Source: WHTK01 sp965197795
GTDB lineage: Bacteria; Chloroflexota; Dehalococcoidia; DSTF01; WHTK01
Length of the DNA stretch: 64,000 bases
Direction: 5' to 3'
Assembly (NCBI GenBank): GCA_965197795.1
Contig: OZ240228.1
Span: 1,674,001 to 1,738,000, forward strand
In this document: positions 1 through 8,218 of the stretch, one piece after another
Position numbering within the stretch: the stretch's first letter is position 1
Layout: every line of letters begins with the position of its first letter
Notes under the pieces: generated by a model
What the model was told of the DNA's origin: nothing
Databases searched by the model: none
The model's input: the letters and a program-made list of their open reading frames with translations, nothing else
Position numbers and translations under genes: made by a program

Positions 1-1
1 C

Positions 2-490
2 GCCCTCATTCTCTCTGGCACCACCGGGGCGGTCGCCGACGCCGATGTGCGCCGGCGCCGTGACGAGGCGGAAGCCGCCCGCGACGGCAAGGGCCTCGGC
101 GCCTTCTCCGTCTACCCGCCCTACAAGGACCGCGACCCCGACGGCTACTTTCTGCTGCGTCAGATCTCGCGCCTCAACCCGCCTCGTCCCGGGGACTTCC
201 TCGGCGCTCCCAACCCGCCTCCGCCGCAACCGAGCGACCCGCCGCGCATCCCCATGCATCAGCGCCTGCACGCCATCGGCGTCCCCGTCCTGTACGTAGT
301 TGGCGAGCACGACATGATCACGCCCGCCGACCTGATCGCCATGTGCCACAGACTGCTGCCCGGCCAGGCGCGCTACCACGTCGCGCGCGACAGCGGTCAT
401 TCCGTCTATTGGGAGAAGCCGGACGAGTTCAACCGCGTCGTCCTCGACTTCCTCCGCGACGTGGACGGGCTCAGCGCCTCACCAAAGTGA
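2..490 (+). CDS. alpha/beta hydrolase, 3' part (gene starts before the window)
   Basis: The reading frame is open from base 2, so the N-terminal part of the gene, including any nucleophile elbow, lies outside. The visible ~160 residues look like the cap and C-terminal half of an alpha/beta-hydrolase. A strand leads into GEHD, the usual position of the acidic catalytic residue, and SGHSVYWEKP carries the catalytic His near the C-terminus. The substrate cannot be told from this part. The TGA stop overlaps a GTG that starts the next gene (GTGA), suggesting translational coupling. Confidence 0.75.
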   Translation, partial: ALILSGTTGAVADADVRRRRDEAEAARDGKGLGAFSVYPPYKDRDPDGYFLLRQISRLNPPRPGDFLGAPNPPPPQPSDPPRIPMHQRLHAIGVPVLYVVGEHDMITPADLIAMCHRLLPGQARYHVARDSGHSVYWEKPDEFNRVVLDFLRDVDGLSASPK

Positions 491-1108
491 GCGCCGCCGT
501 GACCACCGAGCTGGCTCGGACCGTGCCCGAGCTTCTCGAAGCCCATCCGGCCGTGCACAACATCCGGCTTGTGGGTTCGCGAGCCGACGGCAAGCCCGGG
601 CCGCTGTCAGACTGGGATTTCGCCATCGATTGCGACAGCGGCGGCGCTGTCGCAATCGACTTACCGCTGCTTCTGGCGGCGCTCAAGCCGCTCGCGTTCG
701 TGCCCGATCCACTCGCGTGCCATGTCGTGGTCGCTGTGATTCTGCCTGGCGCCATAAAGCTCGACCTCCTCTTCGAGGACGCGCACGAGATCGAGGCAGC
801 CTGGTACGCGTCAGCCGAGACGCTCCCAGCAATAGATCGGCACTTCTGGGACTGGACCCTTTGGCTCGGCGGCAAGCAGCTAAGGGGCCAGCTTGAGCTG
901 GTGAGTAGCCACCTCTCCACGCTCTCCGTGCATCTCCTCCAGCCCCTCGGCGTCGAAACGAAGCCAAGAACCCTGGGCAAGCGTCAGCCTTTATATGCAG
1001 GCCCGCGAGGAATGGAGCCGGCGCCTTCCTTTGACGATTCCGACCGAGCTGGGCGCTGTTGTTCAGAAGGCTTTGATTCAGCACGGAATCATACAGCCCG
1101 CTGGCTAG
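487..1108 (+). pseudogene. nucleotidyltransferase-domain protein, frameshifted near its C-terminus
   Basis: The GTG start at 487 overlaps the hydrolase stop. The N-terminal ~150 residues carry a pol-beta-type nucleotidyltransferase signature: GSRADGKPGPLSDWDFAID has the Gly-Ser turn and the SDWD metal-binding acid pair. The frame then loses sense around base 980. The adjacent frame supplies a plausible C-terminus (…ARE-EWSRRLPLTIPTELGAVVQKA…) ending at TAG 1106-1108. That stop shares a CTAG with the stop of the convergent acetyltransferase, which supports the repaired reading. This is a one-base indel, real or from assembly. Transfer to an aminoglycoside or a protein are both possible; the substrate is unknown. 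Confidence 0.65.
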
Positions 1109-1602
1109 ATCCGGCGCACCATCCGCACCGACTCCTCTTGCACGCGCTCCTGCGTCCCGTCGTCCTCGAAGCGCCACCACGCGTTGGTGAATGACTCGCC
1201 CACCCGCCGGTAGCCCAACCGGTGGTACAGGCGTCGCGCCGGGTTATCGATACGCACTTCCAGATACACCCGGCGCTGGGCCCGGCGGCGCGCTTCGTCC
1301 TCAACCCACCGCACGATCTCGGCCCCAACGCCCTGGTTTCGCGCCGCCTCCGCCACCTCCAGCGCGAACAGGTGCACGCCGCGCACCGGCCGCATCGACT
1401 CTGCGATGCTTACAGTGCCCACGACCTCACCGTCTCGCTCCGCCGCCAGCAGTTGGCGATAGCCCAGGCCCTGCTCCCGCCAGCGGTTCGCTAGCTGTGC
1501 CGCACTCGTCTCCGGGATCACCCGCGCCAGCGCCTCGATCTCGTGCAGCCGCATCGGCCGTATTCGCATCGAGTTTTCCGTCTCGATAGCCACGGGCGCC
1601 AT
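1105..1602 (-). CDS. GNAT family N-acetyltransferase
   Basis: This is a ~165-residue acetyltransferase of the RimI/GNAT type. The acetyl-CoA binding region is seen in LFALEVAEAARNQGVGAEIV (R/QxxGxG/A loop), followed by YLEVRIDNPARRLYHRLGYRRVGE, the typical motif B with Asn and Tyr before the final strand. Two starts are possible, ATG 1602 (MAPVAIE…) and ATG 1569 (MRIRPM…). The domain starts at the second, so 1569 may be the true one. The acceptor substrate cannot be inferred. It converges on the nucleotidyltransferase gene with overlapping stops. Confidence 0.8.
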   Translation of the reverse strand: MAPVAIETENSMRIRPMRLHEIEALARVIPETSAAQLANRWREQGLGYRQLLAAERDGEVVGTVSIAESMRPVRGVHLFALEVAEAARNQGVGAEIVRWVEDEARRRAQRRVYLEVRIDNPARRLYHRLGYRRVGESFTNAWWRFEDDGTQERVQEESVRMVRRI

Positions 1603-1883
1603 GATAACCCGCTTACTGACGCGCACCGATCGAGATAGGAAACTAGGAGTACCGGGGCCGCAATCGCATCCTGAGCCTGGTCGAAGGACCAAGCGCGGAA
1701 AATCAGAGGGGTGTCCCTCCAGGTTCAAGGTTCAATAGATGGCGGAGAGCACACCTGACCAGCGGAAGGGCGCAGGCCCGTCTCGAGCAACGTCGAAGGG
1801 ACGCGCAGCCCTCAGTGCGTCAATACACTCAGACAGCGTCCCGTAGGCATGCGCGGCAGCCTCATGCCGTCATGCAATGACCG

Positions 1884-2204
1884 TCACGCAGTGACCCAGT
1901 AACCTGGCTCCGCCGGGAACACCGGTACGCAGCGCGTCGCCTCCGTCGGCCCGTCCAGCGCCACCTCCGCCGCTGCGCGCCACACCGCGTAGTGCGGCAT
2001 CTTGCGATGCTCCTCAAGCGCCGCCTCGTCCTTGTAGACCTCGTAGAAGTAATAGACGTTCTCGTCCGACGCGTCCTGCAGCACGTTGAAGCGCAGACAG
2101 CCCGGCTCGTCCCGCTCCGACCCCAGCGCGTCCACCTCGATCGCCTCGAGGAACTGCTGCCGCGCCTCGGACTTGATCCGCACCTTCACAAACATCGAAA
2201 TCAT
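1884..2204 (-). CDS. antibiotic-biosynthesis-monooxygenase (ABM/YgiN-like) domain protein
   Basis: A 106-residue single-domain protein with the ferredoxin-like ABM fold pattern: MFVKVRIKSEARQQFLEAI, EPGCLRFNVLQDASDENVYYFYEVYKDEAALEEHRK, and a final strand after MPHYAVWR. Family members are cofactor-free quinol or anthrone monooxygenases or uncharacterised stress proteins that work as dimers. The length is normal. It stands alone on this strand, with ~280 bases on either side without another gene. Confidence 0.85.
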   Translation of the reverse strand: MISMFVKVRIKSEARQQFLEAIEVDALGSERDEPGCLRFNVLQDASDENVYYFYEVYKDEAALEEHRKMPHYAVWRAAAEVALDGPTEATRCVPVFPAEPGYWVTA

Positions 2205-2387
2205 CGTCGCCTCCTCGCTCGTTACTCACACCGCACTGCTGCGCTCCGTAGCATACCCACAGCGCGTATCCCTGGCTTCGGTGCACTGACAAAGCTGCCA
2301 CCGCGGGATCCTGAGGCCTTCGTGAACCCGCGATCAGCAAGGCCAAACCGATGGGCCGATTCTGTCGTCGATCATCTTCTCCCAGCC

Positions 2388-2430
2388 CCTCTTCGCGCAC
2401 GGAGAGGGGCGCGCGGCAGCGCGGGTGAGG
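2388..2430. repeat. REP-like intergenic repeat, degenerate copy
   Basis: CCCCTCT…AGAGGGG arms are followed by a GGGTGAGG tail, the same arrangement as the clearer copy at 4902-4934. It lies in the gap 2205-2440, which otherwise holds no gene. Confidence 0.4.
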
Positions 2431-2440
2431 TGTCCCGCGC

Positions 2441-2446
2441 TACAAT
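2441..2446 (+). promoter_or_regulatory. putative -10 box of the DUF433/DUF5615 operon
   Basis: TACAAT lies 10 bases before the ATG of the DUF433 gene. Transcription starting about 7 bases downstream would give a leaderless mRNA. No good -35 box is seen 17 bases upstream. No Shine-Dalgarno sequence precedes the ATG, which fits leaderless translation. Confidence 0.4.
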
Positions 2447-2455
2447 CAGGCGACC

Positions 2456-2680
2456 ATGGCTAAACGAAAGCCCGTTATCCATTGCGACCCCGAGATCCTC
2501 GGAGGCACGCCCGTCTTCGTCGGGACACGTGTTCACGTCAAGGCCCTGTTCGACTACCTCGAAGCCGGCGATCCTCTGGATGAGCTCCTCGAGAACTTCC
2601 CGTCAGTTAAGCGCTCCCAGGCCGTAAGGGCCCTGGAGATGTCCCGCGAAGCACTCGTCTCAAGTGCGAATCCTGCTTGA
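2456..2680 (+). CDS. DUF433 antitoxin-like protein
   Basis: A 74-residue protein with the DUF433 pattern: PVIHCDPEILGGTPVFVGTRV, then VKALFDYLEAGDPLDELLENFP, ending with a short helix. DUF433 proteins have a winged-helix-like fold and are commonly encoded directly before a PIN-like DUF5615 protein, as here, where the next gene starts 17 bases before this stop. The pair is regarded as VapBC-like on genomic grounds. This member is complete. Confidence 0.85.
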   Translation: MAKRKPVIHCDPEILGGTPVFVGTRVHVKALFDYLEAGDPLDELLENFPSVKRSQAVRALEMSREALVSSANPA

Positions 2681-2974
2681 CGAATGTGTTCCCGCTGCGC
2701 TCGTTGGGACCATTATCGGCCACGAAGTCAGGACGGTTCCTCGCATGCGTTGGTCTGGGCTGCGAAACGGTGCTTTACTACGGCACGCGGCGCAGGAGTT
2801 CGAGGTCTTCTTAACGCTTGATCGCTCGATACAACATCAGCAGGGCATCCCGGCGTCTCTAACACTCATCACCCTTCGATTACACGACAGTCGCGTCGAG
2901 ACTGTACTCGCACGGACCGGGACATCCTGGCAGCGCTGGAACACATCGAGCCTGGAGCCAGGGAGGAGATCTGA
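2664..2974 (+). pseudogene. DUF5615 PIN-like toxin, frameshifted near the C-terminus
   Basis: It starts MRILLDECVPAAL, the PIN-like first acidic motif, and continues with a second acidic segment VFLTLDRSIQHQQ. This is the usual partner of DUF433, with its start overlapping that gene. Around base 2910 the frame departs from the family. The adjacent frame gives a typical end (DILAALEHIEPGAREEI) stopping at 2972-2974, whereas the uncorrected frame runs to 2987. So a one-base indel has replaced the last ~20 residues. The toxin may be inactive, which would fit loss of selection, or the base may be an assembly error. Confidence 0.7.
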
Positions 2975-3035
2975 GGCCCTTTTCTGATCCGCATTGACCC
3001 TCCCCGCTACCTCAGCCGATAATCACCTGGAGCCT

Positions 3036-3060
3036 ACTTAGTGTTACGATGACACTAAGT
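3036..3060. promoter_or_regulatory. perfect 9-bp inverted repeat before the NAD synthase gene
   Basis: ACTTAGTGT and ACACTAAGT are separated by seven bases, forming a two-fold symmetric site that ends 19 bases before the preferred nadE start. From memory, TTAGTGT-N7-ACACTAA resembles the 21-bp operators described for the NAD-metabolism repressor NrtR in some bacteria. No regulator gene is adjacent, so this assignment is an inference. The same sequence could form a short mRNA hairpin. Confidence 0.5.
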
Positions 3061-3078
3061 CACGGCGCCACCAAAAAC

Positions 3079-4809
3079 ATGAAGACACTTAGAGTAGCCC
3101 TCGCCCAGATCAACACCACGGTCGGTGACCTTGAAGGCAACGCCAACAAGGTCCTCGACTACGTCGCGCAGGCTCGCGACCAGGGCGCCGACGTCGTCGC
3201 CTTTCCCGAACTCACGCTGCCGGGCTACCCGCCCGAAGACCTGCTCATGCGCTCCCGCTTCGTCGACGACAACCTCAAGGCGCTGAAGCACGTCGCCTCG
3301 CAGGTCCACGGCATCACCGCCGCCGTCGGCTTCGCGGACGCCGACGCCGACCTCTACAACGCCGCCGCCATCCTCCACGAGGGCGATGTCGCCGGCGTCT
3401 ACCACAAGCAGTACTTGCCTAACTACGGCGTCTTCGACGAGCGCCGCTACTTCCTCGAAGGCCAGCGCGCCACGATGTTCACCATCGCCGGCGCCAAGGT
3501 GGGCCTCTCGATCTGCGAGGACCTCTGGTACGCCGAAGGCACGGCACAGTCGCTCGGCCTCGCCGGCGCCGACGTCGTCCTCAACCTCAGCGGCTCGCCC
3601 TACCACCACGGCAAGCGTCACTTCCGCCAGCGCATGTTCGCCACGCGCGCCTCGGACAACGCCGTCATCGTCGCCCACTGCAACCTTGTCGGCGGTCAAG
3701 ACGAGCTCGTCTTCGACGGCAACAGCATGGTCTTCGACCACGAGGGCGAGCTGATCGCCCACGCCCCCACCTTCGAGGAGCACCTCCTCGTCATCGACCT
3801 CGACCTCGAGTCGCTACGACTCGGCCGCCTGCACGTGCCGCTGCGCCGTTATCCCGGCCTGCAGCAGTACGCCCGCCCCGTCGATGAGGTCTTCGTGTCT
3901 GAGACGTCAGGCGCAGCCAAGCCCACGATCCCGCCTGCCACCAATGTCGACCGCCTCGACCACGAGGCCGAGGTTTACAAGGCGCTCGTCACCGGCACGC
4001 GCGACTACGTCCACAAGAACGGCTTCGAGACCGTCATCGTCGGCATGTCCGGCGGTATCGACTCCTCGCTCGTCGCCACGATAGCCACCGACGCGCTCGG
4101 CTCAGACCACGTCGTCGGCGTCTCCAACCCCTCGCGCTACTCCTCCGAGGGCTCCATCGCCGACGCCAAGCAGCTCGCCGACAACCTCGGCATCAAGCTC
4201 ATGATCATCCCTATCGAGGAGGCCCACGCCGCCTACCTCGACACGCTGGACGAAGCTTTCCGCGACACTGAGCCCGGCACCGCCGAGGAAAACATCCAGT
4301 CCCGCATCCGCGGCAACATCTGGATGGCGCTCTCCAACAAGTTCGGCTGGCAGCCCGTGCTCACGTGCGGCAACAAGAGTGAAATGGCCACCGGCTACGC
4401 CACTCTCTACGGCGACATGGCCGGCGGCTTCGCCGTGATCCAGGACGTGCCGAAGTCGCTCTGCTACAAGCTGGCCGAGTACCGCAACGTCGCCGCCGGA
4501 CGCGAGGTCATCCCGCAGAACGTCATCGACAAGCCGCCGTCCGCCGAGCTGCGTCCCGATCAGCTCGACACCGACTCCCTGCCGCCGTATGACGTTCTCG
4601 ACCCCATCCTCGAGGCCTACGTCGAGGACGACCGTGGCGTCGACGAGATCGTCTCCTACGGCTACGACGAGGCCACGGTCCGGCGCATCGTCAACCTCGT
4701 CGACCGCAACGAGTACAAGCGCCGCCAGGCGCCTCCCGGCATCAAGATCACGACCCGCGCCTTCGGCCGCGACCGCCGCCTCCCCATCACCAACCGCTAC
4801 CGCAACTAG
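3079..4809 (+). CDS. nadE: glutamine-dependent NAD+ synthetase
   Basis: A 576-residue two-domain enzyme making NAD+ from nicotinate adenine dinucleotide, ATP and glutamine. The N-terminal nitrilase-type glutaminase shows the catalytic triad contexts FPELTLPGYPPEDLL (Glu), YHKQYLPNYGVFDE (Lys) and GLSICEDLWY (Cys). The C-terminal synthetase has the ATP pyrophosphatase loop GMSGGIDSSLVATIA, then LTCGNKSEMATGYATLYGD and a C-terminal KRRQAPPGIKITTRAFGRDRR. ATG 3079 is preferred because the domain begins there. An in-frame ATG at 3049 lies inside the palindrome. Because it carries its own glutaminase, no separate ammonia supply is needed. Confidence 0.95.
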   Translation: MKTLRVALAQINTTVGDLEGNANKVLDYVAQARDQGADVVAFPELTLPGYPPEDLLMRSRFVDDNLKALKHVASQVHGITAAVGFADADADLYNAAAILHEGDVAGVYHKQYLPNYGVFDERRYFLEGQRATMFTIAGAKVGLSICEDLWYAEGTAQSLGLAGADVVLNLSGSPYHHGKRHFRQRMFATRASDNAVIVAHCNLVGGQDELVFDGNSMVFDHEGELIAHAPTFEEHLLVIDLDLESLRLGRLHVPLRRYPGLQQYARPVDEVFVSETSGAAKPTIPPATNVDRLDHEAEVYKALVTGTRDYVHKNGFETVIVGMSGGIDSSLVATIATDALGSDHVVGVSNPSRYSSEGSIADAKQLADNLGIKLMIIPIEEAHAAYLDTLDEAFRDTEPGTAEENIQSRIRGNIWMALSNKFGWQPVLTCGNKSEMATGYATLYGDMAGGFAVIQDVPKSLCYKLAEYRNVAAGREVIPQNVIDKPPSAELRPDQLDTDSLPPYDVLDPILEAYVEDDRGVDEIVSYGYDEATVRRIVNLVDRNEYKRRQAPPGIKITTRAFGRDRRLPITNRYRN

Positions 4810-4901
4810 CGCCTGACCGTCACGAAAGCCACTGTGATGCAGCCGTGAGGTCTTCACCTCGGCGCCATGAGGTCCGCTCACCTAGCCGGGCAGCATCTGA
4901 T

Positions 4902-4934
4902 CCCCTCTCCTTCCAGGAGAGGGCTAGGGTGAGG
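4902..4934. repeat. REP-like intergenic repeat
   Basis: CTCTCCT and AGGAGAG form a 7-bp stem with a 3-base loop, followed by GGGCTAGGGTGAGG. This resembles the short palindromic intergenic repeats found in many bacterial genomes. It sits in the 260-base gap between nadE and ctaA, which shows no other feature. Confidence 0.45.
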
Positions 4935-5069
4935 TGGGCGAACGCCAACGCCTTCGAGGTCACCCGAACGCAGACGACGGCCTGCTTGAATCCTGCTATG
5001 CCCGTGGTGCTCCGCCAAGGCCGCTCTCGCCTTGACTCAGAAACTCCCCGCCCATAGTCTCGAAACAGC

Positions 5070-6026
5070 GTGGTGGCAGGACTAACCGGCTTTCAGCAGC
5101 TTTGCATCGTTACCTGTGTGGTCATCTTCGGCCTCATCGTACTCGGCGGCGTTGTGCGCGCGACCGACTCAGGCGACGGCTGCCCCGATTGGCCCCTCTG
5201 TCACGGCAAGCTCATCCCCGAGACCGACAAGCACACCTTGATCGAATACTCCCACCGCGCCACGGCATCCGTCGCCGGCGGGCTGGTCCTCGCCATCCTG
5301 ATCTGGTCCTGGCGCGCCTACCGCAACGTACCGCGCGTCTTCTACCCGGCCGTCCTGACCTTCCTTCTCGTCCTGTTCCAGGCCGGGCTTGGTGGCGCCG
5401 CCGTCCTCAACGACCTCGCCGCCGAGATCGTCATGGTCCATCTCGGCACCGCGCTGCTGATCCTCGCGCTGCTGGCCTTGATCACCACGACCGCAATCGA
5501 CCGCGATAGCCCGCTGAAACGCCCGCGCGTGACAAAGGGCGCCGGCCGTGTCGCCGTCATCGCGTCCTTGGGAGTCCTGTCGATAATGGTACTTGGCGCT
5601 TACGTCGCCGTCGCCGACTATGCACTAGCGTGCAGCGGTTGGCCGCTCTGCAACGGCGATGTCTTCCCCGGTTCCAGCGCCACGTCGATCCAGGTTAACT
5701 ATCATCACCGAATGCTTGCCGGAGTCCTCGGACTCGTCATCGTGGCGCTGGCCTTGCTGACCTGGCGTCAGCGCCGCGAAGCGCCACTCGCCTTCGCGCT
5801 CTCCATGACAGCCCTCGGCCTGTACGGCACGCAGGTCATGATCGGCGCGGCCAATATCTGGACCCAGGTCGCCGATGAGGTGTCCGCGGCGCACCTTGCC
5901 TTCGGCAGCCTGCTGTGGCTGGCGCTGACGATCCTCACCATCCGCATCCACGGCCTCTATGAGTTGCTGCCGGATTCTTCTGGGCAAGCGGCGGCGCGCG
6001 ATCTCGCGCCCGGGGTGACATCGTGA
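5070..6026 (+). CDS. ctaA: heme A synthase (COX15/CtaA)
   Basis: A 318-residue membrane protein with about eight hydrophobic helices arranged as two four-helix halves. Conserved heme-ligating histidines are visible in IEYSHRATASVAGG, MVHLGTALLI, VNYHHRMLAGVLG and SAAHLAFGSLL. The Cys-containing loops GCPDWPLCHG and ACSGWPLCNG match the paired cysteine loops of the family. It converts heme O to heme A for cytochrome oxidase. The start is GTG at 5070. The stop overlaps the GTG of the heme O synthase gene by four bases, so the pair is translationally coupled. Confidence 0.95.
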   Translation: MVAGLTGFQQLCIVTCVVIFGLIVLGGVVRATDSGDGCPDWPLCHGKLIPETDKHTLIEYSHRATASVAGGLVLAILIWSWRAYRNVPRVFYPAVLTFLLVLFQAGLGGAAVLNDLAAEIVMVHLGTALLILALLALITTTAIDRDSPLKRPRVTKGAGRVAVIASLGVLSIMVLGAYVAVADYALACSGWPLCNGDVFPGSSATSIQVNYHHRMLAGVLGLVIVALALLTWRQRREAPLAFALSMTALGLYGTQVMIGAANIWTQVADEVSAAHLAFGSLLWLALTILTIRIHGLYELLPDSSGQAAARDLAPGVTS

Positions 6027-6931
6027 GCGCTGCCTCCACGCTCTTCGGGGCTCGCAGCGATCTCGGCTTTCGCCGCACGGTTGGCGCTTACATCGCGCTG
6101 ACCAAGCCACGCATCATCGAGCTGCTCCTCGTCACCACCTTCCCCGCCATGGTCGTTGCAGCCGACGGCATTCCCAGCCTCTGGCTTGTTGCCGCCACGC
6201 TGTTCGGCGGTTCGCTGGCTGCCGGCGGTGCCAACACGATCAATTGCTACCTCGATCGCGATATCGACGCGATCATGGGCCGTACCCATGGCCGTCCGCT
6301 TCCCGCAGGCCTGATCAGCCCGGAACGAGCCCTTATCTTCGGCATCGGACTCAGCGTAGTTTCCTTCGTGTTCCTGACGCTGACCGTCAACCTTCCCACC
6401 GCCGCCCTCGCCGTCAGCGGCATCCTCTTCTACGTTTTCATCTATACGCTCTGGCTCAAACGCTCGACCGTCGAGAACATCGTCATCGGCGGCGCCGCCG
6501 GGGCTGTGCCGCCGCTTTGCGGCTGGACCGCCATCACCAACAGCCTGGACGCCGCACCGCTCCTCATGTTCGCGATTGTGTTCCTCTGGACACCGCCCCA
6601 CTTCTGGGCCCTCGCTATTCGATTCCAGGACGAATACGCCGCGGCCGGCATCCCGATGCTCCCCGTTACCCACGGCGCGGTCGAGGCTCGTAAGCGCAGT
6701 CTGATCTACACCGCGATCACGGTCGTAGCCTCACTGCTCCTCTACGAGACCGGGACCGTCGGCCTCGTCTACCTGGGTGTCGCTTCAATCACCGGCGCCG
6801 CATTCCTCTGGCTCGCCTGGCGCCAGATCCAGCTCGCCACCGTCGCTGCCGCTATGCGCCTCTTCCACTTCTCGCTCTACTATCTCGCCGCCCTCTTCAT
6901 CGCCATGGTGGCCGATCGTCTCATTCTGTAA
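6023..6931 (+). CDS. ctaB: heme O synthase (protoheme IX farnesyltransferase)
   Basis: A 302-residue UbiA-type prenyltransferase transferring farnesyl from farnesyl diphosphate to heme B. The first diphosphate/Mg motif is NCYLDRDIDAIMGRTHGRPLP. The second conserved region is FWALAIRFQDEYAAAGIPMLP. About nine transmembrane helices are apparent. The GTG start overlaps the ctaA stop. Together with the cupredoxin at 7201 this suggests support of an aa3-type oxidase whose subunits are not in the window. Confidence 0.95.
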   Translation: MSAASTLFGARSDLGFRRTVGAYIALTKPRIIELLLVTTFPAMVVAADGIPSLWLVAATLFGGSLAAGGANTINCYLDRDIDAIMGRTHGRPLPAGLISPERALIFGIGLSVVSFVFLTLTVNLPTAALAVSGILFYVFIYTLWLKRSTVENIVIGGAAGAVPPLCGWTAITNSLDAAPLLMFAIVFLWTPPHFWALAIRFQDEYAAAGIPMLPVTHGAVEARKRSLIYTAITVVASLLLYETGTVGLVYLGVASITGAAFLWLAWRQIQLATVAAAMRLFHFSLYYLAALFIAMVADRLIL

Positions 6932-7034
6932 GGTAGCCAAGTCATCTCATCGAAAACCGTGAACGCTGTATCTGTTACCCGGCCAGGCATTCAAACGCCT
7001 TCCGCCTAGCATCCAACTTGGTTACTCTTTGTTT

Positions 7035-7182
7035 GAGCCACGCAGACGCGTTAGGCACCGCCTTCAGTGGGCTCTCGGGGCGAAGCCCCGGCTTCAACAA
7101 TCGAAGCCTCGGCCGAGCCGGCGGAGCCACGCGGACGCCTCAGGCGCCGCCTTCAGTGGGGTCTCGGGGCGAGCCCCGGCTT
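7035..7182. repeat. two imperfect ~59-bp direct repeats
   Basis: A unit starting GAGCCACGC and running through CCGCCTTCAGTGGG to GCCCCGGCTT occurs at 7035-7094 and again at 7124-7182, with about six differences. Each copy contains a GGGGC…GCCCC hairpin. The second copy ends about ten bases before the Shine-Dalgarno of the cupredoxin gene, so it lies in its 5' leader. The rest of the gap 6932-7200 holds no gene. Confidence 0.7.
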
Positions 7183-7200
7183 TATCAATAGGAGACAGCG

Positions 7201-7647
7201 ATGCTCAAGCCCGGTATCAATCTCAAGCTCGGCGTCCCGCTGCTTGTAATCGCGTTCGTCGTCTCGTGGTTCGCGCTGTTCGGCGGCGCTCAGCTCGTCA
7301 AACAGGACGAGGCATCAGCCGATAGCGATGGTCAAGGAGGCGTCGTCGGGCCCGGCCCGGTCACGGTGACCATCGTTGCCGAGAGCACTCTCTTCGACCT
7401 CTCGACCCTCACCGCAAACGCCGGCTCCGAGTTCAGCGTCTCCGTGGACAACCGGGATGCCGGGGTGTTCCACAATATCGCCTTTTTCACCGACCGCAGC
7501 ACTAGCCAGCGCATCTTCGGCAGCGAGATCTTTACGGGCCCGGCGGTCCAGGAAAACACGTTCACAGCGCCGTCAGTACCCGCCACGTACTTTTTCCGCT
7601 GCGATGTTCACCCCGACACCATGACCGGAGCGTTCGTCGTCCAGTAA
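7201..7647 (+). CDS. membrane-anchored cupredoxin
   Basis: A 148-residue protein. Residues ~9-28 form an N-terminal membrane helix, followed by a polar linker and a ~90-residue cupredoxin domain. Type 1 copper ligands are visible: His in VFHNIAFF, then the Cys-His-Met loop FRCDVHPDTMTG. It would act as an extracytoplasmic copper electron carrier or copper-delivery protein, fitting its position after ctaA-ctaB. A GGAG precedes the ATG by about six bases. The pattern suggests plastocyanin/amicyanin-like relatives rather than a CuA domain, as only one Cys is present. Confidence 0.85.
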   Translation: MLKPGINLKLGVPLLVIAFVVSWFALFGGAQLVKQDEASADSDGQGGVVGPGPVTVTIVAESTLFDLSTLTANAGSEFSVSVDNRDAGVFHNIAFFTDRSTSQRIFGSEIFTGPAVQENTFTAPSVPATYFFRCDVHPDTMTGAFVVQ

Positions 7648-7655
7648 GAACCGGC

Positions 7656-7951
7656 TCAGGCCGCCTGGCGGCCTCGCCGATCGGCAGCCTTGCTGCTCGA
7701 TACCGCCTTACGCGACGTGGGCTTCCGTACCGGAATCGTGCCCGTCGCATCCTCCAGGAAGACAGGTCCCTGGCAGCGCTCGCAGCGCAGGCGCGTTCCT
7801 TGTCTCACCTCTGGTCCTTTGTATCCGAATCGCGGTACGAAGTCCGTAACTTCATCGGTGCATTTCGTTTTCCAACGATCTGACCGCTGACGTGCCCGCA
7901 GAAGTAGCACTTTACGTCCGCCACAAAGTTGTTGATCACCTCAGTCGCCAT
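7656..7951 (-). pseudogene. small zinc-ribbon protein, frameshifted
   Basis: From ATG 7951 the protein starts MATEVINNFVADVKCYFCGHVSG with a CxxC knuckle. The original frame then ends after 48 residues. After a one-base shift near 7880 the adjacent frame continues KCTDEVTDFVPRFGYKG and a second knuckle, LRCERCQGPVFLED, to 7656. The two CxxC pairs make a sensible zinc ribbon only if the frames are joined. Function unknown. Confidence 0.5.
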
Positions 7952-8218
7952 TGTCCCTCCACCGGCTGAGAACGAGAAGACGTTCAACTGAGAGTCTCGG
8001 CAGGCTTGCAGCGAAATGCAGCCCGCACCGCTGCTTTTCCTCAGGATTAAAGGGAATCCCTGAGTCCACCAACTATCATGCCGGTAAATAGACGGCTCAA
8101 CTACTTGCGATAAGAACGAGGGAAAGCGATGCTATAGCAGCAGGGTGCAGAACTCGAATCCGCGCCTGAGACCCTTGGTCGGATCAAGGGCTTTGCATCA
8201 GAGGGGAGGACACCGGCT

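Noticed and set aside
3055..3783. 242-codon minus-strand frame over nadE
   Set aside because: Val/Asp/Gly-rich shadow of the nitrilase domain with no start context.
8038..8065. Hairpin upstream of citrate synthase as a riboswitch
   Set aside because: Only a short bulged stem is present; no conserved aptamer elements could be recognised.
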